Source: Planobispora rosea
GTDB taxonomy: Bacteria; Actinomycetota; Actinomycetes; Streptosporangiales; Streptosporangiaceae
NCBI RefSeq assembly: GCF_014648175.1
Contig: NZ_BMQP01000003.1
Coordinates: forward strand, 186,001-250,000
Reading direction: 5' to 3'
DNA length: 64,000 bases
Shown: one piece after another, positions 47,132 to 55,548 of the stretch
Layout: each line of letters begins with the position of its first letter
Numbering within the stretch: the stretch's first letter is position 1
Position numbers and translations under genes: made by a program
The notes under the pieces: model-generated
Told to the model about the DNA's origin: nothing
Database searches by the model: none
The model's input: only the letters and a program-made list of their open reading frames with translations

Positions 47132-48640
47132 ATGGTGGATGTCGGGCAGGCAGCGGAACGCGGGCGTGAGGTCTCCTCCAGGATCTCCCGGGAGGGGGCG
47201 GGCTGGGACTGCGCCGAGATGGGCGCGTTCAAGGATCTCAGGCCGAACCGGGAGTCGTTCTCCTGGCTCAACCCGCTCACGCTCTGGAGGTCGCGCAACG
47301 AGATCCTCGCCGCGCTGTTCGGCGATCCCTCGGGACAGGTCCGGGCGCGCTGGATGGGATCGCAGCGGGACCGGGGCGTCGACCCGTCCCTGCGGATCCC
47401 GATGGACGTGGGGGAGGAGTTCTCCTTCCTGGTCCTCGGCGACACCGGGGAGGGCGACGCCTCGCAGTACGCCGTGGTCCCCGGCATGCTCAAGATCGGA
47501 GAGGGTACGGACTTCGCGGTCATCTGCAGCGACGTGATCTATCCCACCGGCTCCGGCAACGAGTACGAGGACAAGTTCTTCCGCCCCTACCAGGACTACC
47601 GGGCGCCGATCTACGCGATCCCCGGCAACCACGACTGGTACGACGGGCTCGGCGGCTTCATGCGGGTCTTCTGCGACGCTCAGGCGCTGAAGGCCCGGCG
47701 CGAGGGGTTCAGGCTCTCGCCGTCCGGCCTGCGCGGGCTGCTCTGGCGCAAGCCGGAGAAGATCGACGAGGCCGCGCTGGCCAAGGCGCGCGAACGCCGC
47801 TCGCTTCCCGAGCAGCAGGTCACGCAGCCGGGGCCGTACTGGGCGATGGAGACCCCCGGCCTGCTCATCGTGGGCGTGGACACCGGGATCCGCGGCGACC
47901 TCGACCGCGAGCAGGCCAACTGGCTCAGGGAGGTCTCGCGCGACCCCCGGCCCAAGGTGCTGATCACCGGTAAGCCCGTCTACACCCGCAACGAGTACAA
48001 GCCGTCGAAGCTGGAGGGCGGCGGCACGATCGACGACATCGTGCGCGACCCCCGGCACAACTACGTCGCCGCCATCGGCGGCGACGTGCACAACTACCAG
48101 CGCTTCCCGGTCAGGGTCGGCGACCGGACGATCCAGTACATCGTGGCGGGAGGTTCGGGGGCCTTCACCCACGCCACCCACACCACCCCCCGGGTCACCG
48201 TCGGCGGCGTGCACGAGGACGACTACAGGTGCTACCCGCTGCGCGGCGACTCGTTGTCGTTCTACAGCAAGCTCTACAGCGAGCGGCTGCGCATGCGATG
48301 GCTCTACCTCACGCCGGACGAGGCGCTGTGCCTGATGTCCCAACACATCGGCAACACCCCGCCGCGGCCGATCGACGGGGTGGAGATCACCCGGCGGATG
48401 CGCTGGGCGGCGCGGCTGCTCGGCGCCTGGCCGCTGCCGATCCGGCTCCCGGTGGACAAGGTCTTCCACCGCTACCTGTCGGAGCTGTCCGACTGGGACG
48501 ACCCCCCGTTCTTCAAGAGCTTCCTGCACGTGGCGGTGACGCCGGAGACCCTGCGGATCCGCTGCTTCGCCGCGACGGGCTGCCGTCCCCAGGAGATCGA
48601 ACCCCCGCTCGAAGACGAGGTCTGCATCCCGCTCGCCTGA
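47132..48640 (+). CDS. calcineurin-like metallophosphoesterase
   Basis: A 502-residue predicted phosphoesterase with metal-binding motifs LGDTG (D103-106 region), CSDVIYP (132-138; the usual form is GDxxY with the Asp kept), GNHDW (165-169) and GGDVHNYQ near residue 315. A long N-terminal extension (about 90 residues) and a C-terminal domain (about 340-502) have no known assignment. The ATG gives MVDVGQAAERGREVSS. It is soluble in prediction. Substrate unknown. Confidence 0.82.
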   Translation: MVDVGQAAERGREVSSRISREGAGWDCAEMGAFKDLRPNRESFSWLNPLTLWRSRNEILAALFGDPSGQVRARWMGSQRDRGVDPSLRIPMDVGEEFSFLVLGDTGEGDASQYAVVPGMLKIGEGTDFAVICSDVIYPTGSGNEYEDKFFRPYQDYRAPIYAIPGNHDWYDGLGGFMRVFCDAQALKARREGFRLSPSGLRGLLWRKPEKIDEAALAKARERRSLPEQQVTQPGPYWAMETPGLLIVGVDTGIRGDLDREQANWLREVSRDPRPKVLITGKPVYTRNEYKPSKLEGGGTIDDIVRDPRHNYVAAIGGDVHNYQRFPVRVGDRTIQYIVAGGSGAFTHATHTTPRVTVGGVHEDDYRCYPLRGDSLSFYSKLYSERLRMRWLYLTPDEALCLMSQHIGNTPPRPIDGVEITRRMRWAARLLGAWPLPIRLPVDKVFHRYLSELSDWDDPPFFKSFLHVAVTPETLRIRCFAATGCRPQEIEPPLEDEVCIPLA

Positions 48641-48675
48641 TCGAAACCGTCGGTGGCGCGTGGCACGCTGGAGGC

Positions 48676-50280
48676 ATGAACGTCGTGGTCGTGCCGGGGA
48701 ACGACGGGGGCGGCGCGCTGCGTTCCGAGGGGGGCGAGACCTCGGCCGTCCCGGACCTCGCGGCGGCCGTACGGGAGCGGGAGGCCGGGAGCGGCGGTCC
48801 TCCCCGCTGGGTCTGGGCCGACACGAGGGAGGTCTATCCCGCGCTGCTCGGCCGCGGCGTGCGGATCTCGCGCTGTCACGACCTCGTCCTGACCGAGGGC
48901 CTGCTCCTGGCCCGCGAGGGCCGGTACGGCGAGCCCCGCTCGGCCCGGGCCGCCCACGCCCGGCTGCACGGCCTGCCGGTCCCGGAGGACCACCACGCGC
49001 CCGAGGCGCGGCAGGCCACGCTGTTCGACGAGGAGCCGCCCCCGCTCGACGCGGAGCTGGTCGCCGAGGTCCACGCCGACCAGCTCCGGAGGATCGAGGC
49101 GCTGCCCGATCCGCACCGGTTCCGGCTGCTGGTCGCCGCCGAGTCGGCCGGGGCGCTGATCGCCGCGGAGATGGGCCACGACGGCATGCCCTGGCGGCGG
49201 TCCGAGCACGACGCGCTGCTGCTGGAGATGCTCGGCCCGCGCCCGGTGCCCGGCCTGCGACCGGTCAAGCTGCAGGCACTGGCCGACCAGGTGGCCGCCG
49301 TCTTCGGCACGTCGTTCAACCCCGACTCCTCGCAGCAGATCATCAAGGTGTTCAAGGCCGCCGGGGTGACCGTCTCCTCGGCCCGGGCCCACGAGCTCCG
49401 GAAGGTCGAGCACCCCGGTGTCGCGCCGCTGCTGGCCTACAAGGAACTGGCCAGGTTCCACAGCTTCCACGGCTGGGCCTGGGCCGACCAGTGGGTCCGC
49501 GACGACCGCTTCCGGCCGGAGTTCGTGGTGGCCGGGGTCGTGACCGGCCGGTGGGCCACCAGCGGGGGCGGCGCGCTGCAGATCCACAAGGCCATGCGCC
49601 GGGCCGTCGTGGCCGACGACGGCTGGACGCTGGTCGTCGCCGACGCCGCCCAGCTCGAACCCCGGGTGCTGGCCGCGATGGCCGGGGACGGCGGGCTGGC
49701 CCGGGCGGCCGGGCAGATCGACCTCTACCAGGCGCTCGCCCAGGCGTTCGGCGGCGAGCGCGACCACGCCAAGATCGCCATGCTCTCCGCGATGTACGGC
49801 GGGACCAGCGGGGACGCCCCCAAGCTCCTGGCCGTGATGCGGCAGCGCTTCCCGGAGGCCTACCGGTTCGTGGAGGACGCGGCCCGGGCCGGGGAGGAGG
49901 GCAAGCTGGTCCGCTCCTGGCTGGGCCGCACCTGCCCGCCGCCCTCGGCCCGCTGGCGGGAACTGGTCTCCGGCCCGGAGGGCGGCCGGGCGGCCCGCGA
50001 CCGGGGCCGCTTCACCCGCAACTTCGTGGTCCAGGCGACCGCGGCCGAGTGGGCGCTCGTGCTGATGGCGGTGCTGCGCGGGCTGCTGCCCGACCCGGCC
50101 CGCCTGGTGTTCTTCCAGCACGACGAGGTGATGGTGCACTGCCCGGCCGAGCTGGCGGACGAGGTGGTCGCCGCGGTGGGCCGGGCCGCCGAGCAGGCGA
50201 CCCGGCTGCTGTTCGGCGCGACCCCGGTGCGCTTCCCGATGCAGGCCGTCGCGGTGCGGTGCTACGCCGACGCCAAGTGA
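48676..50280 (+). CDS. family A DNA polymerase (bifunctional exonuclease/polymerase type)
   Basis: A 534-residue actinobacterial family A polymerase shorter than PolI. Polymerase motifs are present: motif A VADAAQLEPR (Asp323), motif B RDHAKIAMLSAMYGG (362-376, Lys366, Tyr374) and motif C QHDEVMVH (His482-Glu484 with the second catalytic Asp), plus TGRWATSGGGALQIHK. The N-terminal region (1-150) has no visible DEDD exonuclease residues, so proofreading is probably absent although the family is annotated bifunctional. The ATG follows GGAGG very closely. The gene end overlaps the MFS gene by 19 bases on the opposite strand. Confidence 0.88.
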   Translation: MNVVVVPGNDGGGALRSEGGETSAVPDLAAAVREREAGSGGPPRWVWADTREVYPALLGRGVRISRCHDLVLTEGLLLAREGRYGEPRSARAAHARLHGLPVPEDHHAPEARQATLFDEEPPPLDAELVAEVHADQLRRIEALPDPHRFRLLVAAESAGALIAAEMGHDGMPWRRSEHDALLLEMLGPRPVPGLRPVKLQALADQVAAVFGTSFNPDSSQQIIKVFKAAGVTVSSARAHELRKVEHPGVAPLLAYKELARFHSFHGWAWADQWVRDDRFRPEFVVAGVVTGRWATSGGGALQIHKAMRRAVVADDGWTLVVADAAQLEPRVLAAMAGDGGLARAAGQIDLYQALAQAFGGERDHAKIAMLSAMYGGTSGDAPKLLAVMRQRFPEAYRFVEDAARAGEEGKLVRSWLGRTCPPPSARWRELVSGPEGGRAARDRGRFTRNFVVQATAAEWALVLMAVLRGLLPDPARLVFFQHDEVMVHCPAELADEVVAAVGRAAEQATRLLFGATPVRFPMQAVAVRCYADAK

Positions 50281-51587
50281 GACCGCCCCGTCCCGCGGTG
50301 TCCCAGGGCGAGCCAGACGCCGGTGGCCGTCACCATGACCGCCACGGCCGTGCCGAGCGTGCCGTACGAGAGGGTCTCCACGATCACTCCGGCGATCACC
50401 GTGCCGGTCGCGCCGCAGGTGTTCATCACCAGGTCCGACAGGCCCTGTACGGCGGGGCGCCGCTCCAGCGCAACGGCCTCGGTGAGCATGGCCGAGCCGG
50501 AGACCAGCCCGCAGGACCAGCCCAGGCCGAGCAGGATCAGCCCGGCGGTCACCTGCGCCACTGCGTGCTCGCCCGCCGTACCGGCCAGGACGGCGGAGAC
50601 CAGCAGCAGCGCCATGCCGAGCACCAGGACGCGGACCCGGCCGATCCGGTCGGCGAGCCACCCCACCAGCGGGGACAACACGTACATGCCCGCGACGTGG
50701 AGGCTGATCACCAGACCGATGATCGAGAAGCTCGCGCCGTGCTGGTCGAGGTGGATCGGGGTCATCGACATGATCGAGACCATGGCGGTGTGGCTGACCG
50801 CGATCGCGACGAGCGCCCGCGTCGCGGCCGGGGACTCACGCAACGAGCGCCAGGCCGTGCGCAGGGCGCCGCCCTGGACCTTCGCGGCGGGCGGGGCGTC
50901 CGCCGTCCCGGGCTCCCGCGGGGTTCCCGCGGCCAGCGAGCGGGCCAGGGCCAGCGGGTCGGGGCGGAGGCCGATCATGATGATGACCGTCGCGACGGCG
51001 AAGGCCAGCAGGGCCAGCACGAACGGGCCGGTGTAGGCGGCCAGCCCGATCCGGCGCCCGAGGTCCTCGGCGGGCTGGGCGAGGTTGGGCCCGGCGACCG
51101 AGCCGACGGTGGCGGCCCACACCACCCACGACAGGTGTCGGGCGGCGTGCCCGGGGGGCGACAGGTCCGTGGCCGAGTAACGCGAGGCCAGGTTGCCCGC
51201 GCTGCCGCTGCCGAACAGCACCAGTCCGGCCAGCAGCAGCGGCCACGACTCCACGGTGATGGCGAGCGTCGCGATGAGGCAGCCGAGCATCGCGCAGGCG
51301 TAGGCCAGGGTCAGCCCGGTGCGCCTGCCTCCCCGGCCGGACGCCTTGGCCGTGGGCAGCGCGAACAGCGCGGCGCCGAGTACGGTCGCGGTGCCGGCGA
51401 GCCCGCCGATCGCCTTCGACCCGGACAGGTTGGTGACCACCACCGAGCTGAGGGTGAACCCCACGGCGACCCCCATCCCGCTGGTGACCTGGGCAGCGGT
51501 CAGAGTGCCCAGCGTCCGCCGCTGGACGGCGGCGACCCGAACGGAACTTTTTTGTGATTCATCAGGATTGGCGGGGATCGTAGTCAC
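50262..51587 (-). CDS. major facilitator superfamily transporter
   Basis: A 441-residue transporter with 12 predicted helices and the MFS loop motif after helix 2 (PTAKASGRGGRR) and after helix 8 (GWLADRIGRVRVLVLG). It looks like a small-molecule exporter; substrate is unknown. The predicted GTG start lies inside the left arm of a 10-bp inverted repeat (51584-51612), where a repressor could block both transcription and translation. No good ribosome-binding site is seen, so the start is uncertain. Its 3' end overlaps the convergent polymerase gene. Confidence 0.88.
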   Translation of the reverse strand: MTTIPANPDESQKSSVRVAAVQRRTLGTLTAAQVTSGMGVAVGFTLSSVVVTNLSGSKAIGGLAGTATVLGAALFALPTAKASGRGGRRTGLTLAYACAMLGCLIATLAITVESWPLLLAGLVLFGSGSAGNLASRYSATDLSPPGHAARHLSWVVWAATVGSVAGPNLAQPAEDLGRRIGLAAYTGPFVLALLAFAVATVIIMIGLRPDPLALARSLAAGTPREPGTADAPPAAKVQGGALRTAWRSLRESPAATRALVAIAVSHTAMVSIMSMTPIHLDQHGASFSIIGLVISLHVAGMYVLSPLVGWLADRIGRVRVLVLGMALLLVSAVLAGTAGEHAVAQVTAGLILLGLGWSCGLVSGSAMLTEAVALERRPAVQGLSDLVMNTCGATGTVIAGVIVETLSYGTLGTAVAVMVTATGVWLALGHRGTGRSHLASA

Positions 51588-51612
51588 GAGTGAAGTCTGC
51601 CATCACTCGTGA
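51584..51612 (-). promoter_or_regulatory. inverted repeat overlapping the MFS gene start
   Basis: TCACGAGTGA (51584-51593) and TCACTCGTGA (51603-51612) are perfect inverted arms with nine bases between; each arm is itself almost palindromic (TCAC...GTGA). This symmetry is typical of a dimeric repressor site. The regulator gene is not adjacent. Confidence 0.55.
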
Positions 51613-51664
51613 TGCGGCCCCAGGGGGTCTCCCGGATCCCGGCCGCCGCCCGGCAGGCCGGAGA

Positions 51665-53815
51665 TCAGACTCCGGGATCGAAGGTCGCGAAGAACGTCTC
51701 GATCATTCCGGCGCTCTTCTCCCAGTCCAGGTCCTTCACCACGATCGCGATCTGGTAGGCGCTGTCACCGCTCACCGCCGCGTACCGGGTCAGGCCGTGC
51801 ATCTGGACGATCCCGTTCGGCTGGACGAAGGTGTACTCCCAGTCGGCGGCCTTCCAGGAGCGGTAGGAGACCGGCGTCACGCCGACCTCGATGTACTCGT
51901 CGAGGCCCTTCTTGTCGGCCTTGCCCAGCGCGGTCACCGGGTCGGCCACGGGGACCTGGGCGACCACGACGCTCCGGCCGCTGCCCTTGGGCCCGGAGAA
52001 GGTGACGGTGCCGTCGTCGGAGGCCTTCGCCGTCCAGCCGTCGGGCAGCGCGGCGGAGACGCCGCCCTCGCTCAGCTTGGCGAACCCCTTGGGGATCTCG
52101 GTGCTCGCGCTGCTCGGCGACGCCGGGTCGGCGGGCGCGGAGACCCCCGATGACGGGCCGGAGGACTCGGTGCCGGGGGACTCCCCGGGCATCAGGATCA
52201 GCGCCACGGCGACCACCACTCCCAGCGCTCCGGCCCCGGTGGCCAGCATCAGGCGCGTCGTCGGCCGTCCGTCGCGCATCCAGTCGCCGTCGGCGGACGC
52301 CCTGCGGCGCGCGCTCCTGCGCCCCGGGGAACCCTCCGGCTCCCCGGATCCGGTGGAGCCCGGTGATCCCGCCGATCGCCGGGACCGTCTCCCCCCGGTG
52401 TCCAGCACCTGGTCGGCGGAGGCGTGGACGGGCAGGACCGGGGCGGGCCGGGGCCCGGTCCCGGAGGCGAACTCCCCGGAGGCGCTGCGCATCGCGTCGA
52501 ACGGGTCCGCGCCGGGGAAACCGGCCTCCGGGGCGACCCGGGAGGCGGCCAGGCCCAGCTCGGCGGAGGTGCTGCGCAGCGCGTCGTAGCCGCGCTGGTG
52601 CCCGCCGGAAGGGCTGCCGAGCGAGGTGAACGGGTCGGCGGCCGCACCGGGGACGGCGCCGTGCGGCCCGGACGTGGACAGCAGGTCGGTCCGGTGGGCT
52701 CCGGAGGGGGAGGACAGCGCGTCGTAGTCCGCCGGGTAGCCGCCCGAGGTGCTGTTCTGCGGGTCGTACGGCACCCGCACCGGGCCCGAGGGGGTCTCGA
52801 TGATCCGCGAGGGCATCGGGCCGGACGGCGGGTCCAGCGGCGGCATGAGGTGCATCGGCATGGAGTTGCCGGGGACCGGCATCACCGCGGGCACCTGGGA
52901 GGTGGGCCCCCGGTTCGGGGTGTTGGAGCCGTGGCTGCGCAACACCTGCTCCAGCAGGTCCGACACCTGCGCCGCGGACATCCGGTCGGCCGGGTTCTTG
53001 CGGAGCAGGCCCTCGATGATGCCGGCCAGCGCCCCGGCCCGCTGCGGCCGGGCGGGCTCCTGGGTGAGGATCGCGCCGAGGACGGCCATGGCGTCGGGCC
53101 CCTCGTACGGCGGGCGGCCCTCGACCGCCGCGTACAGGGTGGCGCCGAAGGACCACAGGTCGGCGGCCTGCGTGATCGGCTGGCCGGAGAGCCGCTCCGG
53201 CGGGATGTAGGCGGGCGACCCCATCAGCAGGCCGGTCTGGGTGATCGTGACGTCACCCTCGATGGCGGCGATGCCGAAGTCGGTGAGCACCACCCGGTCG
53301 GAGGTGAGCAGCACGTTGCCGGGCTTGATGTCGCGGTGCAGGATCCCGGCGGCGTGCGCGTGCCGCAGCGCGTCCAGGACCCGGATGCCGATCTCGGCGG
53401 CCTGGGCCACCGGGAGCGGCCCGCTCTGCCGTACGGCCTGCTCCAGGGACCAGGCGCGGACCAGTTCCATCACGATCCACGGACGCCCGTCCTCCTCGAC
53501 GACGTCGTGGACGGTCACGATGCCCGGGTGGCTGATCCGGGCGGCCGAGCGAGCCTCGCGCATCATCCGCCGGTGCGCCACCTGCTTGCCCGCGTGGTCC
53601 AGCCCGTAGGGGAGGATCAGCTCCTTCACCGCGACGTCACGGTCGAGCAGCACGTCGTGCGCGTGCCAGACCATGCCCATGCCGCCCCGGCCGACCGGCG
53701 ACATCAGGCGGTAGCGCCTGCCCACCAGTCTGCCCTGGCCCTGCGGTGCGGTCCCGGTGATGTTCGCACCCTCCGGTCCAGGGGGTACCTTGCCGATCAA
53801 ACGATCCGCTGACAT
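51665..53815 (-). CDS. transmembrane serine/threonine protein kinase
   Basis: A 716-residue receptor kinase. The kinase domain shows VGRGGMGMVW, VAVKEL (Lys64), HRDIKPGN and DFGIAAIEG. A long Pro/Ser/Gly linker (about 300-510) with repeated S-T-S-G-like motifs precedes one transmembrane helix (about 525-545, MLATGAGALGVVVAVAL) and an extracellular domain of about 150 residues (GFAKLSEGGVSAALPDGW onward) with no PASTA repeats. It is unrelated in its extracellular part to the two kinases upstream. The ATG gives MSADRLIGKVPPGPEG. What the sensor domain recognises is unknown. Confidence 0.9.
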   Translation of the reverse strand: MSADRLIGKVPPGPEGANITGTAPQGQGRLVGRRYRLMSPVGRGGMGMVWHAHDVLLDRDVAVKELILPYGLDHAGKQVAHRRMMREARSAARISHPGIVTVHDVVEEDGRPWIVMELVRAWSLEQAVRQSGPLPVAQAAEIGIRVLDALRHAHAAGILHRDIKPGNVLLTSDRVVLTDFGIAAIEGDVTITQTGLLMGSPAYIPPERLSGQPITQAADLWSFGATLYAAVEGRPPYEGPDAMAVLGAILTQEPARPQRAGALAGIIEGLLRKNPADRMSAAQVSDLLEQVLRSHGSNTPNRGPTSQVPAVMPVPGNSMPMHLMPPLDPPSGPMPSRIIETPSGPVRVPYDPQNSTSGGYPADYDALSSPSGAHRTDLLSTSGPHGAVPGAAADPFTSLGSPSGGHQRGYDALRSTSAELGLAASRVAPEAGFPGADPFDAMRSASGEFASGTGPRPAPVLPVHASADQVLDTGGRRSRRSAGSPGSTGSGEPEGSPGRRSARRRASADGDWMRDGRPTTRLMLATGAGALGVVVAVALILMPGESPGTESSGPSSGVSAPADPASPSSASTEIPKGFAKLSEGGVSAALPDGWTAKASDDGTVTFSGPKGSGRSVVVAQVPVADPVTALGKADKKGLDEYIEVGVTPVSYRSWKAADWEYTFVQPNGIVQMHGLTRYAAVSGDSAYQIAIVVKDLDWEKSAGMIETFFATFDPGV

Positions 53816-54053
53816 ACCCCGCCCCCATGTTCAGCCCATTTGTGAGGTTGAACACGATATAGCGCTTACATTCGGTAATGGAAGTTGGGACGGGAAGAAA
53901 GGAACTTTTTGCTTTTGTGGCTGTATGATGCGCTGCTCGGCACTGACGGGGCGCATGGGGGGTGACATGCGCCGACTTCCCGCCGCCGTCCGGCCCCGTT
54001 CCCGCGTCGTTTTCGCGCTCCGCGGTCCCGGCCGACCCGTTGTAAACGATCAT

Positions 54054-55448
54054 TTATCCGGCCGGTACGGCCTCCGCCAGGGCGGCCAGGGCGGCGGTGA
54101 ACGCCGAGGCGGGCGGGCTGACCAGCCCGGCCCCCACCTGCCCGGTGCCCGCGACCCGGCCCGCGATGCCGGTGTTCACCGTGGGCAGCAGCCCGGTCCT
54201 GGCCACCAGCGTCACGTCCACGCCGACCGGCGTGCCCCGGAAGCCGAGACCGGGGATCTGGTAGGCCGGGTGCTCGGCCAGGGTGATCTCGTACATCGAC
54301 CGGGTGGCCGCCACGGCGTCGGAGACGTCGCCGCCGACGAACCTGACGATCGCCGGGGCCGCCGCCATCGCGAAGCCGCCCAGGCCCGCCGTCTCGGTGA
54401 TCGTCGAGTCGCCGATGTCGGGGTTGGCGTCCGCGGGACCGTACGCGCCGAGATAGAGCCCATCCGGCACGCCCGCCGGACCGGTGAACCAGCGGTCGCC
54501 CAGGCCGGAGACCTGGACGCCGAAGTCGGTGCCGTTGCGGGCCATGGCGACGACCAGGGTCGAGCCGGGGACGTCCCGGGCGGCGTCCGCGCTCACCTTG
54601 CACGCGGCCATGCCCGGATTGAGGAAGAAGTGGTCGTTGCCGCCCGCGAAGCGCAGCACCTCGGCCGCGTGCCGGGGAGCGGCCTCCACCATGGCCGGGG
54701 CCAGTTCGCGCACCAGCAGCGAGGTCGCGGCCCGGTTGCGGTTGTGCAGCTCGTCGCCCATCTGCAGGGCCTGGGCGATCAGCGCCCGCAGGTCCAGCGG
54801 CCCGGTCAGCTCCAGGGCGGCCCGGAGCACCGGGCCGAGCACCTCGCCCATCCAGCGCAGCCGCCCGATCACTTCGGGCCCGTACGCGCCGTAGCGCAGC
54901 ACCTTGCCGAGCCCCTCGTTGAGTGAGCAGTAGGCGGTGCCGCCGTGCTCGGCGTCGCGCACCTCGAACATCCACATCGACCGGCTGACCACGCCCGCCA
55001 TCGGCCCCACCGTCCGGTGCCGGTGGCAGGGCTCCAGCCGGACGGCCCCGGCGGCCAGCCTCGCGGCGGCCTCCTCCTCGTCACCGGCCAGGCCCTCCAG
55101 CAGCATCGCGCCGATCAGTGCGCCGCGCATCGGCCCCGACGCGCGCTCCCAGGTGATCGGCGGCCCGGCGTGCAGGAACGCGCCCGGCGGGAGGTCCAGC
55201 ACCTCGTGCGCGGGCCGTACGGCGGCCAGCTGCGGGCGGGCGGAGGTCAGCCGGTCCACCGCCCGGGCGTTGGCGGCGGCCCTGCGCGGGTCGGCCAGCA
55301 CCCGCGCCAGGTCGCCCGCGGTCCCGGGCAGCGGCGGCCGCCAGTCCACCGTCACGCGCGGTACGGCCTGCGCGTCCAGCGCCTCGCCGAGCACCTCCGT
55401 CCCGGCGGTGATCACGCGGGGTTCACCGGAGAGCATGGGCAACGTCAT
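54054..55448 (-). CDS. DUF1116 protein (YlbE/AllG-like), putative oxamate carbamoyltransferase subunit
   Basis: A 464-residue DUF1116 protein, counterpart of E. coli YlbE. Conserved segments include EPCHRHRTVGPMAGVVS, YCSLNEGLGKVLRYG, QMGDELHNRNRAA and the C-terminal PTVNTGIAGRVAGTGQVGAG. In E. coli, ylbE with fdrA and ylbF has been linked to oxamate carbamoyltransferase, the last reaction of allantoin breakdown (AllFGH); the same trio is found here. The ATG at 55448 has AGGAG seven bases upstream. It is the third gene of the operon and ends 238 bases before the divergent kinase promoter region. Confidence 0.85.
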   Translation of the reverse strand: MTLPMLSGEPRVITAGTEVLGEALDAQAVPRVTVDWRPPLPGTAGDLARVLADPRRAAANARAVDRLTSARPQLAAVRPAHEVLDLPPGAFLHAGPPITWERASGPMRGALIGAMLLEGLAGDEEEAAARLAAGAVRLEPCHRHRTVGPMAGVVSRSMWMFEVRDAEHGGTAYCSLNEGLGKVLRYGAYGPEVIGRLRWMGEVLGPVLRAALELTGPLDLRALIAQALQMGDELHNRNRAATSLLVRELAPAMVEAAPRHAAEVLRFAGGNDHFFLNPGMAACKVSADAARDVPGSTLVVAMARNGTDFGVQVSGLGDRWFTGPAGVPDGLYLGAYGPADANPDIGDSTITETAGLGGFAMAAAPAIVRFVGGDVSDAVAATRSMYEITLAEHPAYQIPGLGFRGTPVGVDVTLVARTGLLPTVNTGIAGRVAGTGQVGAGLVSPPASAFTAALAALAEAVPAG

Positions 55449-55548
55449 CGGGCACTCCTGGGAGATCGGGCGCCTCCGGCGGACGGCGGGCGGCGCACGG
55501 GCACGTTCCTCCGGGGCACCGGCGCGTTCCTCCGGGAGGGGCCGGGGG

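Noticed and set aside
53816..54053. AT-rich patch between the third kinase and the DUF1116 gene
   Set aside because: It contains ACTTTTTGCTTTTG and an inverted GTTCA/TGAAC pair, but no gene, tRNA or clear promoter spacing could be supported.
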